Shown piece by piece: positions 7,192-9,162 of a DNA stretch of 9,162 bases. Position 1 is the stretch's first letter; each line of letters begins with the position of its first letter. This stretch comes from Clostridiales bacterium UBA7273 (GTDB lineage: Bacteria > Bacillota > Clostridia > Oscillospirales > Oscillospiraceae): positions 27,337 through 36,498 of the forward strand of contig DKRV01000020.1 in the NCBI GenBank assembly GCA_002472405.1, given 5' to 3'. The notes beneath the pieces were generated by a model that saw only the letters and a list, made by a program, of their open reading frames with translations, had not been told where the DNA came from and ran no database searches. The translations under genes were made by a program, and so were the position numbers.

Positions 7192-7243
7192 AGCGGCGTT
7201 TCTCTCCCCAACAAAACGGGGAAACAGAAACGCCGCTTTTTTT
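7192..7243 (+). terminator. Intrinsic terminator 2 of a tandem pair
   Basis: A perfect 12-pair stem AGCGGCGTTTCT (7192-7203) with AGAAACGCCGCT (7226-7237), continued by TCCCC/GGGGA after an internal loop, then seven T (7237-7243). One of the strongest terminators possible by eye; it is unidirectional, because the opposite side has no T-run. Confidence 0.92.
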
Positions 7244-7392
7244 ATGCCCTCATGTTACGCAATAGGGGCAAATAAGCCCTTGATTTATGCGGCTTTGCGG
7301 GCGCGGTTTTGCATGAGCAAGGTGTTTATACCTGTTCCCTCAAAATCGCCGTTCTACTGCGTAACAAAAGCAAAGCAAAGGAGAGTGAAAAC
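7244..7392 (+). promoter_or_regulatory. Structured leader of the replication initiator gene
   Basis: No gene is seen. GTTACGCA (7254-7261) is repeated in inverted form as TGCGTAAC (7358-7365), so the leader could close into a large loop. Inside it a GGGC/GCCC hairpin (7266-7279) and a GGT..ACC near-palindrome (7321-7332) are visible. The ribosome binding site AAAGGAGAG (7377-7385) is 7 bases before the ATG. I could not find a -35/-10 pair with normal spacing, although transcription must restart after the tandem terminators. Confidence 0.4.
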
Positions 7393-8361
7393 ATGGCAGT
7401 ATTCAGAGTTGAGAAAAACAAGGGCTATACCGTAATGAGCAATCACCACTTGCGAGATCGGGACTTGTCCTTAAAGGCAAAGGGCTTGCTTTCACAAATG
7501 CTTTCTCTGCCGGAGGATTGGGACTTTACCCTTGCGGGACTGTCCCGAATTAACCGGGAAAGCATCGACGCGATCCGCAGCGCCATACGGGAGCTGGAAG
7601 AAGCGGGCTATATCACCCGTTCCAGAGAGCGTGACGAAAAAGGCCGTCTGCGCGGTGCAGACTATGTAATTTATGAGCAGCCTGTTTCTGCCCCGCCTAT
7701 GCAGGAAGCTCCTGCGTCGGGTGATCCTATGTCGGAAAAACCTACATCGGAAAATCCAACATTGGAGAACACAACGCAATTAAATAAAGATATATCAAAA
7801 ACTGATTTATCAAAAAAAGAAAAAATAAATACAGATCAATCAATTACCGATTCCATTCCTTTCCTCTCCCTTAATCCCTCTCCCTCAGGCCGGGACGAAG
7901 CAGCGGCACAGCCGCAGGAAAGGAACGGAAAGGAAAAGAACGACGCATACAGGATTTATGAGGAAATCATCAAGGACAATATCGAGTATGACATCCTCAT
8001 TCAGAATAACCGCTATGAGAAAGAGCGTATCGACGAAATCGTTGATCTGATCCTTGAAACGGTATGCAGCGCAAGAAAGACGATCCGTATTGCCGGGGAC
8101 GACTACCCGGCAGAGCTGGTAAAGGCAAAGTTTATGAAGCTCAACAGTCTGCATATTGAGTTTGTCATGGACTGTCTGAAAGAGAATACAACGAAGATCC
8201 GCAATATCCGGCAATATCTGAAAGCGGTACTGTTCAATGCCCCGTCCACGATTGACAACTACTATACTGCCCTTGTCGCCCACGACATGGCAAGCCCTGA
8301 TTGGGGCAAGACGAAAAGCAGCTTGCCGGAATACACCTGTAAAGAGGGCGAAAGCCTGTAA
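7393..8361 (+). CDS. Replication initiator-like protein, winged-helix N-terminus and DUF6017-type C-terminus
   Basis: Probably binds the origin of the mobile element and supports its replication as a circle. The 322 residues have three parts. Residues 1-95 form a RepA_N/DnaD-like winged helix: GYTVMSNHHLRDRDLSLKAK then a recognition region with INRESIDAIRSAIRELEEAGYI and a beta wing (RSRERDEKGRLRGADYVIYE). Residues 96-183 are a low-complexity linker with a tandem pentapeptide repeat. Residues 184-310 are a helical domain beginning NDAYRIYEEIIKDNI and including IRIAGDDYPAELVKAKFMKL and IRQYLKAVLFNAP, as in DUF6017 proteins of Tn1549-like elements. ATG 7393 follows AAAGGAGAG and matches the family start MAVFRVEKNKGY. 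The role in replication is inferred from family context, not from a catalytic motif. Confidence 0.88.
   Translation: MAVFRVEKNKGYTVMSNHHLRDRDLSLKAKGLLSQMLSLPEDWDFTLAGLSRINRESIDAIRSAIRELEEAGYITRSRERDEKGRLRGADYVIYEQPVSAPPMQEAPASGDPMSEKPTSENPTLENTTQLNKDISKTDLSKKEKINTDQSITDSIPFLSLNPSPSGRDEAAAQPQERNGKEKNDAYRIYEEIIKDNIEYDILIQNNRYEKERIDEIVDLILETVCSARKTIRIAGDDYPAELVKAKFMKLNSLHIEFVMDCLKENTTKIRNIRQYLKAVLFNAPSTIDNYYTALVAHDMASPDWGKTKSSLPEYTCKEGESL
7696..7770 (+). repeat. Tandem 15-base (pentapeptide) repeat in the initiator linker
   Basis: Five in-frame units encode PMQEA, PASGD, PMSEK, PTSEN and PTLEN (residues 102-126). Each starts with a CCT or CCA codon. The units have diverged, so the array is old, but its modular length suggests copy-number variation among relatives. 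It joins the DNA-binding head to the C-terminal domain. Confidence 0.75.
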
Positions 8362-8380
8362 ACCAAAGGAGGAACAGCGC

Positions 8381-8596
8381 ATGAGAGAAGGTACCTTGAT
8401 TTTCGACGAGCGCAGAGATCGCTACGATATTCGCTTTGATCTTGCAGACTATTACGGCGGGCTGCAATGCGGAGATTGCCTCGAAATATTCACAGGCGGC
8501 AAATGGAAGTCTGCCCGTATGGAGTACGGGGACAACTGGTATCTTGTAGGCATCCGCACCGATGATCTGAACGGACTGCGAGTGCGGATTGAATAA
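8381..8596 (+). CDS. DUF5348 domain protein
   Basis: A 71-residue protein that matches the DUF5348 pattern as I know it: a short N-terminal strand (GTLIFDERRDRYDIR), a central DYYGGLQCGDCLEIF segment, then GGKWKSARMEYGDNWYLVG and a final GLRVRIE strand. It should be a small all-beta, SH3-like cytoplasmic protein. Molecular function is unknown; the family is found mainly on clostridial integrative elements beside replication and sigma-like genes. The ribosome binding site AAAGGAGG (8365-8372) lies 8 bases before the ATG, and 19 bases separate it from the initiator stop, so the two are co-transcribed. A terminator follows 10 bases after the stop. Confidence 0.85.
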   Translation: MREGTLIFDERRDRYDIRFDLADYYGGLQCGDCLEIFTGGKWKSARMEYGDNWYLVGIRTDDLNGLRVRIE

Positions 8597-8606
8597 GACG
8601 GGACGT

Positions 8607-8633
8607 GCAGCCAAAAGAGCGGCTGCTATTTTT
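8607..8633 (+). terminator. Intrinsic terminator after the DUF5348 gene
   Basis: GCAGCC (8607-8612) pairs with GGCTGC (8621-8626), loop AAAAGAGC, followed by TATTTTT (8627-8633). It ends the initiator-DUF5348 transcription unit. Confidence 0.8.
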
Positions 8634-8641
8634 ATGCTCAG

Positions 8642-8704
8642 AAAGGAGGCTGATCCATAAATCATTTGCACAGAGCCGCTAACAGCAGATTTGCGCGAAG
8701 TTAG
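8642..8704 (+). other. Micro-ORF with a strong ribosome binding site but an ATA first codon
   Basis: AAAGGAGG (8642-8649) is followed after 7 bases by ATA and 14 more sense codons to TAG at 8702-8704. The reading is INHLHRAANSRFARS. The spacing is exactly that of a real start, so this may be a decayed leader peptide whose ATG became ATA, or a rare ATA start. It overlaps the tandem repeat at 8664-8714. Confidence 0.3.
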
Positions 8705-8714
8705 AGAACAGCAG
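8664..8714 (+). repeat. Imperfect tandem direct repeat, two units of 25 and 26 bases
   Basis: Both units begin ATTTGC and end AACAGCAG (8664-8688 and 8689-8714) and are directly adjacent; the middle 11-12 bases differ. An inverted CTAAC/GTTAG pair (8679-8683, 8700-8704) spans the join. The arrangement recalls iterons or repeated protein-binding sites, but two units are too few to be sure. Confidence 0.4.
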
Positions 8715-8737
8715 CCTTGAAATATCAAAATCAAAGC

Positions 8738-8846
8738 CGCCGTTTTCCTTTTGAAAAAATGGATTTACGGGGGGTGTGGTAAAGTCGCCTTTTTTAAGGA
8801 TACGGCGGTGTCCGAGGAGGTATCGCCGTGTTCCTTTTCTTGCGAC
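8738..8846 (+). promoter_or_regulatory. Structured element with alternative pairings and a ribosome binding site in the loop
   Basis: CGCCGTTTTCCTTTT (8738-8752) recurs almost exactly as CGCCGTGTTCCTTTT (8824-8838), and a near-complement AAGGATACGGCG lies between them (8796-8807). The middle piece can therefore pair with either copy but not both. The downstream hairpin is extended by GTCGC/GCGAC (8784-8788, 8842-8846). Its loop holds GAGGAGGT (8814-8821), and the GTG at 8828 lies in its 3' arm. This is the layout of an RNA switch or attenuator. A role as an origin of transfer or single-strand origin is another possibility. Confidence 0.4.
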
Positions 8847-8935
8847 ACAAATCGACAATTTTTAACTTATCAAAAAAAGCCTTTATCCGCCAGCGGGATA
8901 TTTTGGCTATGTGTATGAACTGTCAGTACATCTAA
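8828..8935 (+). CDS. Possible small ORF, 35 codons, GTG start
   Basis: GAGGAGGT (8814-8821) is 6 bases before the GTG, a near-ideal ribosome binding site. The frame then runs 35 codons to TAA at 8933-8935. The peptide starts MFLFLRHKS, has a basic middle (SKKAFIRQRD) and ends with a Cys-containing tail (MCMNCQYI). No family is recognised. A second frame, 8721-8918, is open for 65 codons over the same bases but has no good start, so only one of the two, or neither, is likely to be translated. A terminator follows at 8956. Confidence 0.35.
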   Translation: MFLFLRHKSTIFNLSKKAFIRQRDILAMCMNCQYI

Positions 8936-8955
8936 ATATTGCTCACAATTCCTTT

Positions 8956-8993
8956 GCGCTCGTCCGCGTCTTGCGGGCGGGCGCATTTTGTTT
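8956..8993 (+). terminator. Intrinsic terminator in the gene-poor stretch
   Basis: A 12-pair stem with two T-G pairs, GCGCTCGTCCGC (8956-8967) with GCGGGCGGGCGC (8973-8984), a five-base loop (GTCTT), then ATTTTGTTT. It separates the structured region from the sigma-like gene and implies that something upstream is transcribed. Confidence 0.85.
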
Positions 8994-9008
8994 ATTTCAA
9001 TTTATTTT

Positions 9009-9118
9009 TGAAAGGAGCAACAAAGAGCCATCTCCCGAACGGGTACGGAGCGAAAGGGGCAGAGAGGACAAGCCCTTAACTCCCGTCCTCTACTCCACGC
9101 GGGAAGGAGGTGAACTCT
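9009..9118 (+). promoter_or_regulatory. Leader of the sigma-factor-like gene
   Basis: A ribosome-binding-site-like AAAGGAG (9011-9017) has no start codon at suitable distance. After it come an AGAGGAC/GTCCTCT hairpin (9063-9069, 9085-9091) and a CTCC/GGAG pairing (9093-9096, 9106-9109) that would hide the real ribosome binding site GGAGGTGA (9106-9113). One frame runs without stop through the leader into the coding region but has no start. Confidence 0.35.
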
Positions 9119-9162
9119 ATGGAGCTATCTTCTTCCGACAAGGAAAGAATACAACATCAGTA
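9119..9162 (+). CDS. Start of a probable sigma-70-like regulatory gene (partial at the window edge)
   Basis: Only 14 full codons are present: MELSSSDKERIQHQ, with the next codon beginning TA. The start is strongly supported by GGAAGGAGGTGA 5-8 bases upstream. The opening resembles short sigma-70-like helix-turn-helix proteins of clostridial conjugative elements, which begin with a SxxDxERIQxQ pattern. The identification rests on this short match from memory plus the mobile-element context, so it is tentative. The rest lies outside the window. Confidence 0.5.
   Translation, partial: MELSSSDKERIQHQ

Larger units (their letters stand above)
7027..9162 (+). mobile_element. Left edge of an integrative mobile element (partial)
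   Basis: The gene content changes from host housekeeping to a replication initiator with winged-helix/DUF6017 layout, a DUF5348 protein and the start of a sigma-factor-like gene, a set typical of Tn1549-like conjugative or Tn4451-like mobilisable elements of Clostridia. Base use also shifts: host genes favour GC-ending codons, while the element has longer A/T-rich runs. The exact junction is not resolved; it lies somewhere between the stop at 7026 and the terminators at 7148. No recombinase, relaxase or att duplicate is within the window, so the class of element (conjugative, mobilisable, or integrated plasmid) remains open. Confidence 0.7.

Noticed and set aside
7131..7260. CRISPR-like or repeat array suggested by the two adjacent hairpins
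   Set aside because: The two hairpins have different sequences and each ends in a T-run, so they are terminators rather than repeats with spacers.
8234..8734. Minus-strand open frame across the DUF5348 gene and the region after it
   Set aside because: No ribosome binding site or family signal, and it runs across the clear plus-strand terminator at 8607-8633 and the plus-strand DUF5348 gene.

Overview
The window looks like the chromosome of a fairly GC-rich Gram-positive anaerobe of the class Clostridia, probably Oscillospiraceae/Ruminococcaceae-like, with one edge of an integrated mobile element at the right. The clues are a one-polypeptide (alpha2 type) glycyl-tRNA synthetase, an LtaS-type polyglycerolphosphate polymerase, strong GGAGG ribosome binding sites, and a replication-initiator/DUF5348/sigma-like gene set of the kind carried by clostridial integrative elements. 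Genus cannot be fixed from sequence reading alone.

Left part (1-433): no convincing gene. It is AT-rich with short hairpins and two candidate promoters. A GC-rich hairpin sits directly before the glyQS ribosome binding site. I see no T-box leader, although glycyl-tRNA synthetase genes of Firmicutes often have one.

Host operon (434-6171): four genes on the + strand, packed end to end. They are glyQS, an LtaS-family lipoteichoic-acid-synthase-like gene that overlaps the glyQS stop by one base, a 114-residue one-helix membrane protein of unknown function, and nadE. A strong intrinsic terminator closes the unit. The main surprise is NadE. Its synthetase half is intact in its main motifs, but its N-terminal glutaminase (nitrilase-fold) half has lost the catalytic Cys (Gly at 165) and apparently the catalytic Lys (Arg at 116). 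It is therefore predicted to use free ammonia or an outside ammonia donor.

Middle (6172-7026): a good sigma-A-type promoter overlaps the end of the nadE terminator and drives a 254-residue exported or membrane-anchored protein that I do not recognise.

Right part (7027-9162): the edge of a mobile element. It starts with a 73-base imperfect inverted repeat and two strong tandem terminators, followed by a structured leader. Then come a winged-helix/DUF6017-type replication initiator and a DUF5348 protein. A roughly 520-base stretch without a large gene carries terminators, an imperfect tandem repeat, possible micro-ORFs and a long hairpin with a ribosome binding site in its loop. The first 14 codons of a probable sigma-factor-like gene end the window. 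The far end of the element, including any recombinase, lies outside.
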